Shown here piece by piece: positions 36,417 to 36,471 of a stretch of DNA of 36,471 bases. The notes below the pieces were generated by a model, which saw nothing but the letters and a program-made list of their open reading frames with translations, did no database searches and was not told where the DNA came from. The stretch spans positions 1 to 36,471 of IMG/VR virus record IMGVR_UViG_3300047550_004912; one strand, given 5' to 3'. Source of the stretch: a virus. The stretch's first letter is position 1, and each line of letters begins with the position of its first letter. The position numbers were made by a program, and so were the translations under genes.

Positions 36417-36471
36417 GGGTCAACCTGGACCCGGCTGCCAAGGCAGCTGGGTATCACATGTTTGGTTCCGC
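36413..36471 (+). CDS. start of a further gene (partial, runs off the window)
   Basis: ATG 36413 overlaps the VWA gene stop as ATGA, and the frame is open to the window edge. The visible residues are MRVNLDPAAKAAGYHMFGS. Nothing can be said of function; coupling suggests a third component of the MoxR/VWA operon. Confidence 0.55.
   Translation, partial: MRVNLDPAAKAAGYHMFGS

Noticed and set aside
1-36471. tRNA genes, CRISPR arrays, insertion sequences
   Set aside because: I saw no cloverleaf-like sequence, no regularly spaced repeats and no transposase gene; only the two GIY-YIG genes appear mobile.

Overview
The window looks like a piece of a tailed-phage genome of the T4 superfamily (Caudoviricetes, myovirus-like). 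The evidence is a T4-type family B DNA polymerase, a gp45-like sliding clamp, an ATP-dependent DNA ligase, a T4 RNase H-type 5'-3' exonuclease and a DsbA-like small DNA-binding protein. Genes are tightly packed with many ATGA/TGATG overlaps, there are many small unknown ORFs, and about a dozen TAAATA(A)TC boxes resembling T4 late promoters stand in front of genes. GC-leaning codon use and standard sigma70-type promoters suggest a Gram-negative, probably proteobacterial host. The DUF1190-type lipoprotein also requires a Gram-negative envelope to make sense. I could run no searches, so family calls rest on motifs read by eye.

Layout. 0-6.2 kb: ligase, a small membrane protein, a DUF350 / DUF1190 lipoprotein / glutathionylspermidine synthetase-like cassette (the YjfL-YjfM-YjfC set), UV-damage endonuclease (UvdE) and three small paralogous proteins. 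6.2-12.2 kb: genes under late-type boxes, five of whose products share an N-terminal MK(I/L)xxLL(E/D)-like leader. One of these resembles the anti-CBASS nuclease Acb1 of T4. A minus-strand S-adenosylmethionine decarboxylase, a HAD phosphatase-like protein, a GDPD-like protein and a BNR-repeat protein also lie here. 12.2-17.7 kb: DsbA-like protein, membrane protein, GalE-like epimerase lacking its catalytic Tyr, DNA polymerase and sliding clamp. 17.7-20 kb: small membrane protein and two glycosyltransferase-like proteins around a PTPS-like protein. 20-28.5 kb: a 7-deazaguanine DNA-modification region (DpdA, FolE, QueD, QueE plus accessory genes) invaded by two AT-rich GIY-YIG endonuclease genes. 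28.5-33.8 kb: minus-strand SGNH hydrolase, RNase H/flap nuclease, NADAR-family protein, nucleotidyltransferase-like protein and unknowns. 33.8-36.5 kb: MoxR-type AAA+ ATPase paired with a metallopeptidase-like/VWA protein.

How the parts may work together. FolE, QueD and QueE would turn GTP into 7-carboxy-7-deazaguanine (CDG), which DpdA could place in phage DNA. No QueC is visible here, so either CDG itself or a host/elsewhere-completed preQ0 would be the base inserted. Both endonuclease genes sit at the edge of a modification gene. The downstream one has left a second, diverged copy of the last 28 codons of folE. The polyamine decarboxylase and the glutathionylspermidine-synthetase-like cassette hint at a polyamine or envelope-modifying activity. 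The Acb1-like and NADAR proteins are plausible counters to host CBASS and ADP-ribosylation defences. Regulation appears two-tiered: TTGAxx-N16/17-TAtaaT early/middle promoters before replication and metabolism genes, and TAAATA boxes before probable late genes.
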